Source: Hofstenia miamia | Taxonomy: Eukaryota > Xenacoelomorpha > Acoela > Hofsteniidae | DNA: 64,000 nt | NCBI GenBank assembly: GCA_900660155.1 | Contig: CABFPE010000165.1 | Span: forward strand, 74,988-138,987 | Reading direction: 5' to 3' | Shown here: piece after piece, positions 1-12,238 of the stretch | Layout: each line of letters starts with the position of its first letter | Position numbering within the stretch: position 1 is the stretch's first letter | Program-made: the position numbers and the translations under genes | The notes under the pieces: model-generated | Told to the model about the DNA's origin: nothing | Databases searched by the model: none | Seen by the model: only the letters and a program-made list of their open reading frames with translations

Positions 1-111
1 ATTTTATAATGTTTAACATTACTAATGTACAAGGCCTTACTTTGAAAAGAGTCGTCCAATGAAGATAATAAATAATCTCTTCCAATCAAAATCATAATAT
101 ACTAGCGAGCA

Positions 112-118
112 TATTTAA
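112..118 (+). promoter_or_regulatory. TATA-like box of GPCR-1
   Basis: TATTTAA begins 33 bases before the ATG. GPCR-2 has the same heptamer at exactly the same distance before its ATG. A GTCCAAT (CCAAT-box-like) motif lies further upstream at 54-60 here and also upstream of GPCR-2, but at a different spacing. A promoter role is inferred from this conservation; if it is a true TATA box the 5' leader would be only a few bases long. Confidence 0.35.
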
Positions 119-144
119 AAGTTAGAGATCTTAAAAAGTTCAAA

Positions 145-2516
145 ATGAATTTGACGACGAGCGATAACAGTGTTTTTGATAACTTTGTGTTCTATGTAAA
201 TTGCTTCATTGGAGTTTTTGGCATTTTTTCCAATGCATTTATTGTAATTGTTCTTTCAGCCACAACGTCGTTAAAAAGCAATCATTATTTATTCCTAAAA
301 AACTTAGCAGTAAGTGACTGCTTGGTATCAATACTTTTGGTTTTCAACACGGCAATACCTTCATTACGCACCTATACTGGTTCAATTCCCACAAATTATT
401 GGCTTGCAAAACTAGCTTGCTCAATGAAAGCGGAAAGTCCTCTATATGCTGTAAGTATTCTACTCTACAAATAGGTATCATATTAAATGAAGGAAAAATT
501 AATATTTTATGAAATATAATTGCTTTTGCTATGATGTTAAAATTTAGTTACACACTAATATTCTATTAAACATTTAATAATTATGATTAAAGTATAATTT
601 AAACAATACAAGCATAGTGTTTACGATTTTTACTACTTCTCTAGCATACATGGAACTAAAAAGGAGTAATATATTTTTAACTAAATTTTAACATTGGGCC
701 TTTAAATTCACAATTAGAAATGAAGAAGGAGCTAGCAGTTAGACATTCGATGATGATTGTAAAATTTTTAGTAAACAAATATATTTAAATTGGTATTTTA
801 ACCAACTTATATTTTATATTTATAGTTGAAATTTCGAATTAAAATTAGTTTATTTTTTTGCATTTCTGTGTTGTATTTGCTGAATTTTGTAAATAAAGCA
901 GATTTCTCGTTTTATATGATTTATGATTCTCCGAATTTATTGAATTATTAATATTAGAACCCAGAACTTTATTCAATGATGTGCAATCAATTAATGCATT
1001 AAATTTGAGAAACACAAATTAAGTTTTGTTTTGTGCTTACTAGTTGTGATTTTTTGCAAACATATTTATTTGCATAATATGACAATAAGTATTTTTCATT
1101 TGCAAAGGATCTAGTTTCATATTATTTGAAATCATTCTTTAGATAAATGCCAATTTTTACACATGTCTTCAATAATTCTTAGGAATAGGGTAGAAATTAT
1201 ATATAAATATGTATTTTTTAAATTAAAATTTAAAATTAAATATTCTGAAAAAATTTGAGAAAAATTCAACATAGGTAGCTAACTTTGCTAAGGTTCTCTT
1301 ATCAATTGTTTTATTGACATGAAAATTAAAATTTCAAAATATTATTAAAACTCAATTTTGAAAGTCTAATCTTAATATAGTTAAATAGCTTGATCTATTA
1401 AATATATTTTCTAACAAAATAAAAAAATTCACTCTCAATGCCTTTTCAGAGAAAACCAAGCCATTGAATAAAAAAAGATTTTTTATGTATGACAATATAA
1501 TAGTTTTTTACAATTTTGTATTTACAAGTTGTTCTTTTTTCAAATATCATTTATATTGGCACTTTGTATCTTGATATTTACATTAGACATTCAAATCGTG
1601 TACCTATATATGCTCTGTCAAGACAATAATTTAACTGTAACTCATGTTTTTTGGATAGCTAACCGTTCGATTTTCATTAATTTTTAAAGATTAATATAAA
1701 ATATAATAAAATGTATAAATTTTTGTTTATAATTCAGTCATTGACAACATATTTTAGGCTTTTACAAACTCAGCAGTTATCATTAGTTCGATTTCTATCG
1801 AAAGACTAATTGCTGTAAGATTTCCAATCTTTTATAAGCAATCATTTGGCAAAAAAACTTGTTATGCATTTATGATATTTCCTTGGATATACAGTTCTAC
1901 AATTCTCTACCTAAGAGATCGCTTCACTTTGATTTTTAAAAATGGGTATTGTGAGCAGAATTGGGACAACAATTACATTGGCTTAATGAATTCATTGAGT
2001 TACACGGTGATGCAATTGATGTTGCCAGTGGTTTGCTATTCATTTATCGCTTTCCATATTTCACAACGTATTAGAAGTATAAAATCCGGTATTAAGCTTA
2101 ATTTAAAAAAGTTATTTCTTCTTAATTTTTTCGAAAAATTATATTTTATAAAAAAATTAGTTAAATGGACAAAACTAAGAAATTATATTATAAAATTCTT
2201 TAGACATTTAAACAATTTTTAGACAATTAAATTTACTCCAGCCCCAATGCTACTAGTTATTTTCAAGATTCATTACACAGTTTAATAATGAAAACATGCA
2301 GGTGTATATATATATTACAGTAATATAGTGAAATTAGGAATTTCGTGAAATCCCTAAAATTCAGTGAATTTGTGAAATTGGTAGTTTAATTACCTTGCTT
2401 CATAAAATATTAAAATGTTTAGATGCTACATGTATTTATTAAAAAAATTGCAAATCTAACCCTAACGCTAAATCCAACCCCAACTCCTCAAACTTAGTTG
2501 TTTTATTTTACTGTAA

Positions 2517-2586
<70 letters not shown>

Positions 2587-2898
2587 CATATCCATTTATA
2601 TTTAGGAAAGAAAAATTCTGAAAGAATCATGTCCAGTGCTCAACAAAAGATTACAAAAATGTTGTTTATAGTTTCCTTCATTTTCATTGTTACAACGTTC
2701 CCTGATAATCTGCATTTCAATTTTCTTGTACCAATGTTAGATATTCAGCTTTGGCAATTTGACAGTGTTATTAACAAGGTCTTAGTGACCTTCACTATGC
2801 TAAACATTCTGATCAATATATTTATATATCCAATAATTGACTCTGACTTTAAATTTGCAGTATTTAGAACTATTTCCTTTGGTCCCTTTAGGGCTTAA
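145..2898 (+). CDS. Rhodopsin-like GPCR (GPCR-1), three exons, 309 aa
   Basis: This is a seven-transmembrane receptor, expected at the plasma membrane and coupled to G proteins; the ligand is unknown. Exons are 145-450, 1758-2088 and 2606-2898. Donors are GTAAGT at 451 and GTATTA at 2089; acceptors are TTTTAG at 1757 and TTTAG at 2605. Intron phases are 0 and 1, and the sum is 930 nt with no internal stop. Exon 1 holds TM1 (Asn30) and TM2 (LAVSD, Asp58), then Trp86 and the extracellular Cys92. Exon 2 holds TM3-TM5, with ERL (117-119) in place of DRY and the partner Cys167. Exon 3 holds TM6 (FP at 244-245) and TM7, where NIFIY (283-287) replaces NPxxY. The start is supported by the paralogue GPCR-2, which begins at the same residue. 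The family is clear from the 7TM layout; the subfamily is not assigned. Confidence 0.9.
451..1757 (+). other. GPCR-1 intron 1
   Basis: AT-rich intron of 1,307 bases with GTAAGT donor and ATTTTAG acceptor, phase 0. No other coding or repeat structure was seen inside it. Confidence 0.85.
2519..2582. repeat. (TA)n microsatellite in GPCR-1 intron 2
   Basis: Uninterrupted TA dinucleotide run of about 64 bases, ending some 20 bases before the exon 3 acceptor. Intron 2 spans 2089-2605. Confidence 0.95.
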
Positions 2899-4700
2899 TT
2901 GCATCAGTTTTGTTAATGTGGTTGTATTTTAAAAAAAATTAATTCAAATTTGAAAAAGCAAATAGTGAAGCAATTTATGAATTTCAGTAACGATATGCAC
3001 ATAATTATTTTACACTAATTTGAAATTTGAAAGACTTCAACTTGAATCAGTATATAGTTACCCTAAGCATTTTGCTAATAATGTAAGCTTTAAATTATTA
3101 CATGTTACTCTATAACATAATATATTTAATTGAAATAGTAATATTAAATTATTTCAGAATAGTTATCCAATTGCGCACCTATCTTTTTTAATTCGAAATA
3201 GAGGTGAAGTGAGTGTAGATTCATTTTTAGTGGACATCAATTATTTTCCAATCGCTAATAAATTTAAGGTTAATATATTTGATTGATTTCACAAAATTAG
3301 TATTTAGAAAGCATCCGAAGCAAACCTTAAAATGGTCAAAAAGCCAGAAAGAAATTATGATAATTAAATTTTCAATATTTTGTCATTTGCAAGTATTGGT
3401 AATTATTAATCTTCAATATTCATTTAATATTTGGAAAACATTGATGAAATACCTACCGATTCCAGCAATTTGGTCGTTTTTGAAAGCAGAGGTGTTAATG
3501 AAGATAGACCTGCTCTAATTAAATTTGTCATATTGCTATGTATAAATCCATTGGGAAAATTCGAAAGTGAGATGAAATATTTCAAATATACAATAAGCAT
3601 TATAAATGAAGCATTAAATAGTTTGTCTAACTATGCCGCTATGTACATGTATTTGATTAATAGCATATTGTAGTGATGAATAAATTATAGTTATAGTTAT
3701 TTTTATTTTAAATAAATACAATTTGTGATCGTAAAGAATGCAAAGTTTCCTAAAATATGAAGGGTTATGAAAATACTTAACACTTACGGATATTGATAAT
3801 TAGGATGTAGGGAAGCTTTCAATTGCAATTTTTTTGCAAAATACTGGTCATCAGAATGAAAATTTTATTAACAAAATTTAATACACTCTTTGAGGGGCAA
3901 AATATTTTTTTTAAAAATTGTATATATATTGGTGCAAATACACCCTGAAATATTGAATTTTTGAACTTTGTAAACATTAATTTATTTAGATCATGGAAAA
4001 TTGCAACACACAAATAACAGTATTAAATGAATAAATCGATTTTTCATAAAAAAATATTTCTCATTTTTATTATTTTATAAAGTCTTAATTAAAAATTAAA
4101 TTGAAAAATGAAACTTGATAAACGAAAATGAAAAATGAAATATTTTAATTCCGTTTTCGTTCTTTGATTTTCATTTTGGCTGTAATTATTCTTATGTAAA
4201 TGCTATCCCATTGATTGTTTAATCAATAAACAGTAACTGCAAATGCAATTGAAAGAAATTGATGCCCATATAAGGTAAACAACTACTCTTTGAATTATTG
4301 AGAGAAGCCATGGCAATACATACCAATATATTACCACTTTGACAGATGTTTGCAGCATCTTCAATATCTTGTTAAAGAAATTCAATATCCTCATTGTCTA
4401 GATTTTATTCTTCAAAATCACTGTCATTACAAAAAAGAATTTCTAGAATTTCATGCTCTTCCAATTGACAAATACATCGATTAAAAGGCATTAGACAAAT
4501 TATTGAAAAAACTTTAAAATATTAATTTATTGACTATGCAGTCACCCGTTATTATTTTCATAGTAATGATTAGTCAGTGTTTTTTTCAATTGCACCAAAA
4601 TTGGCAATTCAAAAAACACAAAAATCAGTTTTTTGTCCATAAAATGGTCTATTTTAATCAAAATTAAATAAACTTAGGATAAGGACAGTAATTTAAGTAC
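2899..4700. other. Gene-free stretch downstream of GPCR-1
   Basis: AT-rich sequence with no supported gene. An open frame of 80 codons at 3431-3673 on + (starting MENIDEIPTDSS) contains a short stretch that looks somewhat protein-like, but it has no recognisable domain and no splice support. Confidence 0.5.
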
Positions 4701-4734
4701 TCCATCCAACTATTTTGGTTCAAAGAGTCAAAGA

Positions 4735-5200
4735 GGATTAAATATTCCATAAAATCAATATTTGCAAAAATATGCTTTCCACAATTTTAAAAGACTTTAA
4801 AATTATGTTAACAAGCATAAAAAATTGCTAGATACATAAGAATTTGGAATCCGGTTTGTTGAACACATAAGGATTATTTATTCCATCAGAATTCATGTCA
4901 ACATTCGATGTCATAGATTTTCTTATATTTGAATAAAAATTCCCTGTTGGACTGTTTTTAAAAATTGTTTATACCACGGAATATGATATAAAATCAGGTA
5001 AAATGGTTGGGAGCCTCAAAGGATGCATTATTCCAAATAACCAGTTTTGAAATTTCAAAAATTTTAATGTTTAATTTTAATATAAACTCAATCTAATGAA
5101 ACATTATGTATAAAAATACAATGAATTCAAAAATGATGTATAGAAATAATATGAAAATTCTACCAAGCTAAAGAGCTCTTTCGGATTAAATATTCCAAAA
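4735..5200. repeat. Degenerate tandem repeat, about 150-bp period
   Basis: Variants of GGATTAAATATTCCA recur at 4735, 4871, 5021 and 5183 (spacings 136, 150 and 162), each followed by loosely similar AT-rich sequence. It looks like an old, diverged satellite rather than a recent array. Confidence 0.45.
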
Positions 5201-5381
5201 TTCGACTTTGAAAATAGCATCAATATTTTGTAGTTCTGCTTGAAGAAAGTTTTTAAGAATTCATTAAAAATCATCAAAAACTCTATAAGGAAAAGGAAAA
5301 GTTCGGAAAATCATAACAAATATCAACAATGCAAAAAACAAAAAGCAACCCGATTAACATAATTGTTTCTTTACTGCTTAC

Positions 5382-5632
5382 CTTTCTCGATCAAAGCATT
5401 GTAGTTTTGTGTATCCAACTGCATTTTGTCATCGATGGGTACATATGTGTCAAAAACTTCCGGTCTATAGTGTGATGTAGACGTCCATTGGTATCACATC
5501 AAATTTTTTTTGATTAATATTTCTCGATCTGACGGTCTTAAGATACTGACCAGTAAAGTATCTGCAAACAGCAGGAATGGAATGACTCCATTTATCATTG
5601 ATGGCGTTTTCAACAACTCCTTTGCTTATCAG
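5382..5632 (-). pseudogene. Coding fragment of unknown family with good splice sites
   Basis: Read on the minus strand, this stretch has protein-like composition, richer in GC than its surroundings. It begins after a plausible acceptor (TTTTCTAAAG) and ends at a strong donor (AAAG followed by GTAAGC). Recognisable pieces include WSHSIPAVCRYFTGQYLK and, nearer the donor, HYRPEVFDTYVPIDDKMQ. The reading frame is not continuous (about one break), so it is either a pseudogene or a piece of an old mobile or virus-like element. I do not recognise the family. It lies next to LTR-element remnants that read on the opposite strand. Confidence 0.45.
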
Positions 5633-5649
5633 CTTTAGAAAATAATAAC

Positions 5650-6290
5650 AACAGAGATGAAGAGATATCTAAAAGATTATCCGCAGTGTGCGTACACAAG
5701 AATCATAAAAAGATCAGAAACAATGCGAAAGGAAGGAGAAAACCGCCCGATTGAGATAATAGAAATGGTTACAAGTCGCAAAAAGAAATGCAATTGGAAG
5801 AGATGTTACTGCTGTCAAATACAATTGCTCTGACTCAGAACACACAGAGGGAAATCGACAAAATAAACCTGGAAAAATGGGGTGAGTGAGAACCCAGTGA
5901 ACTGTCGTGGGTAGATACAGACGATGCGCGGCTACTAGTAGAAATCACAGTGAAACGTGAAAAGAAGAACAACATAGTACAGAGAATATATGTAGAAGTA
6001 TATGAAAGAGAAACGAATTAGCTACGCTGGAGGGGAGTGTGGCATAATCACATGTGTGGTCAAGTTGAGAGAAAGAGTGGGAACTTATATAAGACTCAAT
6101 TGTAGTAATAATTAATTGTACACACATGTTGATCATACTTTGATTATTTGTAAATATTTATTAAAGCAGTATTTCATATTAATTTGCTCGGCAGTACATA
6201 GGACAAAGTCGCACACGTTAATTAATGCTGACCTGCGTAATTAACACAGACAAAGAAAAGCCGGGAAATTGTCAAAAGCGTCTAACAACA
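5650..6290 (+). mobile_element. LTR-retrotransposon 3' end and LTR remnant (fossil)
   Basis: A GC-richer, coding-like stretch (about 5650-6020) leads to a purine-rich tract, TGGAGGGGAG. This is followed at 6038 by TGTGGCATAATC, the TG that typically opens an LTR. Downstream are a TATATAAG-like box and ATTAAAG, and the LTR may end near 6289. Tract plus TG start is the usual layout of an LTR-element 3' end. It is old and broken; the family is not assigned and the right boundary is uncertain. Confidence 0.45.
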
Positions 6291-6688
6291 GGTCCTAGCC
6301 GAGTGTTTGATTGTTTACAACTAATTGATATAAAAATGCTAATTAAATGGAAAGCTAAACATTCAAGCACTTGAGTAATCCTACGGTGGTCCCAGAATAC
6401 ACTTAACGGAATTCTGGAGCAGCCTGCACACTATAGCCTTTTAAAAGTGCGGTGCGGCCGGTAGCTGTAGATTTCTCAATGTGCTTTTAAGTTAAGACTA
6501 GGGATAGGGATTTTTATCCGTTATAGCTTTTAGAAGATCTGAAATGCTCTACAGCTGTTACTTACAATTTTGTACAACTTATTTACTTGTCAGTAAATTA
6601 GTGGACTATCGATTGACCTATGAAATAGTTTTATTGCAGACCTCATTGATTGTTCACATGTATGAATGCTTAACATGTACTATATATC

Positions 6689-7079
6689 TGTAGGGTTAAT
6701 ATATGTAAGGCAAAATAACAAGCTATAAAGCATCGCGGTTGCATTCACTCCTTTTATTTACATAGTTATAATATCAAGGACAATAAATGCACTAAATTAA
6801 TAGGTTATCACGCACACACTATCACTGAGGCAACATTCCAAGCACTGAGTAAACCATTGATTTCCACTGTCACGTTCAAGTAGAAGCTGGAGCTGTCAAC
6901 AACGAAGATATCTTCTACTGCGCATTGATCTGCGTCGGGTTTCGACCCTGTAATCCATCTACTGATCTCAATCTAAATAAATTGTTGTTTGTTCAAGCAT
7001 TCAGGAACGCTAATGCAATATTAATTAGTTAATAAGTTAAGCAACAAAATAGGTTGAGAAAGTTCTGGGATCTGTCACA
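6689..7079 (-). mobile_element. Solo-LTR-like sequence (fossil)
   Basis: On the minus strand this 391-base stretch starts TGTGACAGATCCC and ends CCCTACA, with AATAAA (AATAAAAGG) in its 3' third, as expected for an LTR. No matching 5-base target duplication was seen at its edges, and no internal coding region adjoins it. It is probably an old solo LTR. Confidence 0.45.
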
Positions 7080-9268
7080 CCGTATACATCGCATATACCC
7101 AGAGAAATGGATAAGCAACTCTTAATTTATAGCGAAACCAGTGTTGGCAAGATTCTACAATACTTGACAGGATTTGCGAAAATAATATTTTAGATGGAGA
7201 TGGCACCCATTAATGAATACCGCGTATTACTGCAAACACTCAATTTCTCTCAAAATTTGGAATATTTCTTCCTGAAGTGCTCCAAAACAGATATTGTTTA
7301 GTTTAAGTGATAGAGATTAGATATTTTAAGGTGTGCGCAAAATCTCAAAATCAGAAATTATTTATATAAAAAGTTATGCCCATTGGAATATTCTGCTGAA
7401 TTCAATTTTGGAATTTTCCCATCCTTACGTGCTCCTAACTTTAAGCTCAAATAACTTGTGACTGACAAACTGGTTTTAAATTGCGCGAAAAGATTTTGAA
7501 ATTTCAATCCTTTATTTTCCATAAAGAAAAGTAAAATTAATTTCATAACATAAATCAGAACCTATAAATGGCCCAAACTTTAGTCTACCATAAAATGCTA
7601 CTTTTGGTGCAATTGAAAAAAAACACTGACATAAAAGAAAATCAGCAAAAGAAATAATTCTGTGCAAAATATTGAAAGTTACATATACATATGTGTACCA
7701 AACATATAAAGGCAAACTCATCCTTTAATAACATATAACTAAATATGATATATTCTGTAATGTAATATAAATCCCAAGTTGCGTAAAAAAAATATTGTTA
7801 GAAATACTTTGTTGGAATAGCAATAGGGGAAAATCAAAGCATTTGTAAACTATGTCAATACGTGTGTACAACCAGACTCAAACTAGAGTAAGCGCTAAAA
7901 TTTGTGATTGTACACATGTGTACCAGAAAGCTTAAAGGTTTAATTGGGAACTATTACATTAGGGCGGATTTCCTTGTTATCCATGAAGCTGAAACAAAAC
8001 TTCGGTACTGTGTAATGCTGTATGTAAGCTTCCAGCAAGTTTTCAATAAAATTTTGTTCTGACTGAGGAAATATACTTGAAAATTTCTTCCATGCATCAT
8101 GAAAATGACCAAGTTATTGCATAGGTATATAATAGTGCATACGGGGGTAAATAATGGCAACTAAGTGCAAAATCTATAAGCAATCAAAGATTTCAGGGTT
8201 AAATGACTATTTTATTTTATCATAAATTTAAACTTATTTGTCAATATGTATATGCAGATGTTTGTAGCTTAAAGATCACAATATTTTGCAATAGAAACAT
8301 AGTTGATCACGAGCTTTGCAGTGCTATTGTACAATCCACACAGAAGGTGGTTTTGATTAAACTAAACGTGTCTGCTTTTGAAGCATTTTGGAAATATTTA
8401 TAAAAATATTTAACTCCTAGATATGTATAAATTTGAAATTTTAAGCTAAAGCCATTCTAACTATGGGAATGTATTTCTTGGCTTAAGTAAAAAGAGCTCA
8501 TGAAATATAAAACATGTACGGCGTTCGTAATTTGCATCTGCAGCATTGGTATTAATTTATCAGCTTTAGATATATTGAAAATTGTCATAAAATGTTTAGT
8601 AATTTCAAATATATTAGGGAATAGCAACACCATTGACGATTCAATTTCCCACGATTTCCAAAGTTCTTAATAGGCTTGGAGAAAAATGTTCGTAGTCATG
8701 AAAAAAACAATCTAGATCTTAGAGATGCATAGGCGTCTTTGGATTAACCCTAAGTTGCCCCACGAGCCTATAAAGATATTAGACATTTTTTCATAATTTC
8801 AAACAGTATTTTCTAACATATTAAAATCATAATCTTGGAATGTTGTTATTAAATTTTTTGAAAAATTTATGCTAAAAATTATTCCTGTACAGGAAGTATG
8901 TGGAAGTATTAATTATTTTTTAAATGAAAATTTCCATTTTTTTAAATCCTCAAGTTTTCTTCATTTTCATTTTCGGTAACTGTCTGGGTATCGACAAGAC
9001 AGTAATAGATCATATTAAACAATCTGTATGTTAAGAATATGATAAAATAATTGTTTTTTCCTATTAATAAGAATGAGCTTTAATATTTTCAAATGAAACT
9101 AAATGCAAGCAAAGTGCAGATGAATTATTGAAATGATTAAAAAATGGGTACTTTTTAAGCCGCCACATTACTCATCTCATCTAGCAATCCCCGGCTATCC
9201 GACCCAACCCATTAACAATTACTCACATTTCCAACACTGACCTGCAACTAGACACAATCAAAGGATTA
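7080..9268. other. Gene-free stretch
   Basis: AT-rich sequence without a supported gene. A 66-codon open frame at 8203-8403 on + has no recognisable domain. The segment at about 8622-8650 shares some 25 bases with about 57103-57130 (see the dispersed repeat entry). Confidence 0.5.
8622..8648 (+). repeat. Dispersed repeat core, copy 1
   Basis: GCAACACCATTGACGATTCA, continuing as ATTTC, is also present near 57104. Similarity fades on the right into GGCTTGGAGAAAAAT versus ACTAGGCGAAAAAAAT-like sequence. This suggests two old copies of the same unidentified element. Confidence 0.5.
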
Positions 9269-9271
9269 CTA

Positions 9272-9875
9272 CCCTAGTAAATACGTTTGAAAAATTCGGC
9301 AAATATTTGCCAAATATTTGGATAAAAATGCATAATTTTTGTAAATGGAAATATTCCAACTATTTGGCAAATATATGCCAAATAAATGCCAAATTTTCCA
9401 AATTTGTACAATTTGTATATTCATTAATTTACAGCTTATTTGAATAAATAAAAGTGTGCGTAATATATAATAAACTACTTCAAACATTTTTGAAACCAAT
9501 ATAACGAAAATTTCAACTTTTTATTGACTACTATTATAAACAATTAAAATATTTATATATCTAAGAATAATTTATGCAACATTTAAGTACGCAATTAGTA
9601 CTAGTTATGGACTAACGTTATAACCTGTGTTCATTTACTTTTTTATTTTCATACCAGAAATAATTTTTAAATCTACCATACTTATAGATGTTTAAATTAT
9701 AATTCATAATTGCCAAAATTTTGAGCGAATTGTTATGGAATATAAACAAGCTTGGAAAGCTTTCATAAAATTTGGAAAATTTGCCAAATGTTTGGCAAAT
9801 ATTTGGAATCGATTTGCAAATCCTTTCCAAATATTTGGCAATTTTTTCCCAAATTTTTAAATTTATTTACAAGGG
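9272..9875. mobile_element. TA-flanked MITE with nested palindromes
   Basis: Element of about 604 bases flanked by TA at 9270-9271 and 9876-9877. Its ends are inverted repeats starting CCCTWGTAAATA. Inside both arms the motif GCCAAATATTTGG and variants recurs many times in both orientations, so the ends can fold into long hairpins. There is no transposase. TA duplication and inverted ends fit a Tc1/mariner-type MITE (inference). Confidence 0.6.
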
Positions 9876-11057
9876 TAGCAAAATACTCTCAAAATATTAT
9901 TTATCACAAAAGTATCAATGAAAAGAATTCATAATCATGAAATTAATGCAAAAATTATATGAAAATCGTTATAAATTTCAAAATGCTTCATTTTTTCCTT
10001 AAATCTCTTATTATTATTCTACCTTAAATATTAATTACCCATTTGCGTGATCAGCAATCCTACCAATTTCCCACCGTTACTGGGACGCTCTCCCATATGA
10101 AAAGAGTGTTTTCCAGCTCAACAAAATATGCTATTCATCGTAGTTTATAGAAGCTTTTCAAAAACACATATCAGTGCCTTTTGTGAATGCTGTAAGACTA
10201 TCTCAATCACGAGGCCCCTAAGCCATTTTACTTTTAAGAAAAAAATGCTTTCAAGCAAAAATTGCCTTGCTAATCCACCGTTGGGGGTACTTTTAGCGAA
10301 AGAATTAATGTTGGTGAATGTTATATAATATATATATATTATCATTAATGCAATAAAAGCGATATATATATATATATATATAATGGAAGCAAAAGATGTT
10401 TCTCAAATATTAAACCATTTGTGGCGAACTAAAGCTCTACGGTTTTAATACCAATCCCTTAATATAAAATGCTTGCTAAGCAGTTCTGGTCTCATTGCTT
10501 CAGCTACACGTGCATAATGTGAATTCCGTATATTTAGTTGCTAAGTAGCATTGTGCAAATGAAAATTTCCATTAAGACATTGTTTTCAGAATACACAAAG
10601 TTCTACTGCTATGAAACCATGATTTTATAATGTAGAAATTTCGTAAATTCAGTGTTTGTATCTGAAATAAAGACTATTGTTACATAATAATACAACATAT
10701 TGCTTATTATATGCTTTTTGTTACATGTTTTTTGTTTTCAAAGTTAGTTGAATAAATATCATGGCCTAAGATGGCATGTCTCTTTTCATATTGAACCACA
10801 TTTATTAACAAATGAAAACATTATTTCGACATTTCATTGATTACAGTTGCAAACAACAATAGTTTATTAATTATTAGAATGATGTACCTAAAATTACTAA
10901 TTGATATTTAGTGATTTTACTATATTCCGGCGCTATTACTCATTGAATATTGATCACTGATGATTCTACAGATGAAACTTGGCAGCCACGTAATCTACCT
11001 AAATGTCTATTTTAGCCCACTCAAATTGGAGTAATATATAAACATGTATAAAAGTCC

Positions 11058-11104
<47 letters not shown>

Positions 11105-12238
11105 ACATATAGATCTGTCAGTAAATAATTTAGTGATGTGTGTATCTGGAAGGTTGGCGCTAAATGTAAATGAAAAATTGAAAAATGCCGTTAAATATTA
11201 TTTAGAGCCATTTTCTAAGGCAATATAATAAAATTTTTGGAACGTTTTATACTAGCGAACTTTTGAGTGTGACAACTTTTCAATTTCTCAATTTTAAAAT
11301 ATTTAAAGTAGCTGAAGATATTCTTAATGGAATAGACAAAACATAAGCATATTAATTTTAGTATTCCTCAAGCAGGTTGAACTTTTCTGCAAAATTGGAC
11401 TTGGGCCTGGAGAGCCCAAAGCCAATAGGGGATGTGGATTGCTTTTTTTTACTGAAATTACATCTTTCACCATGCCGCATAAATCATTGTTTGCTCGATT
11501 AGTGTAGTCAGATATAACTATTATTATAAACGGACTACCTTCACTACTAATGTTTTAGTACCACATTGATAATTTGAAAAAATATGGGCTGTACTTATAG
11601 TAAGCATTGCATTGAGCGTACATACTTAGCCATCAAAATCATTGGATCTTACATGTCATATACATGTGCAATAAAAAACGTCAGACCCATTTATATGTAA
11701 AATCAAAATCACAGAAGTTTAGAATGATTCAAAATAGGGTTTAGGCGCAATAATTTCACAGTTGATAGGGTTGGGTCTTGTGCGCTCAGACACTCAGTAG
11801 GGTATGTCGAGTATTTGTCGAGTATTATAATGTTTATAAAGTGCAGTATTCCTTTGTTTGCAAGTCATGTACATTTTTATATTGCGTATTTTGTATTCTT
11901 TGAGTAGGGTCAAGTAGTGTCAGCGAAAAGATTGTCCGGTCAGTAAAAATAATTATTAGTTGGTTTGGGTCGGTCGTGTCCGGTAGGGTACAATCTATCA
12001 CTTATTCAAAGCAAAGCTAGTAACAAGCTCAAAAGTCGTAGTGTTTTTCAGTTACATTTTCACACTCAGTCCCTAAATACAATAGTGGCTGCTTTTACAT
12101 CAATATTACATATTCATAGCAATAGTTCGAACTTTATCATATTGTGACACAAGAATAACAAAGAAAAATTAATTTGAAATAGTCAGTGCAGTTAAGTATA
12201 ATTTAATTACATACACTTTGAATTTTTTACAATACAAT
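9876..12238. other. Gene-free stretch with short (TA)n runs
   Basis: No gene is supported. (TA)n runs lie at about 10360-10382 and 11060-11101. The open frames on both strands near 10145-10345 mirror each other and show no domain. Confidence 0.5.
11060..11101. repeat. (AT)n microsatellite
   Basis: About 42 bases of uninterrupted AT dinucleotide repeat. Confidence 0.95.

Noticed and set aside
6930-6975. tRNA-like B box (GGGTTTCGACCC) as a tRNA or SINE head
   Set aside because: The T-loop spacing is wrong, no A box or cloverleaf could be folded, and the segment lies inside an LTR-like sequence.
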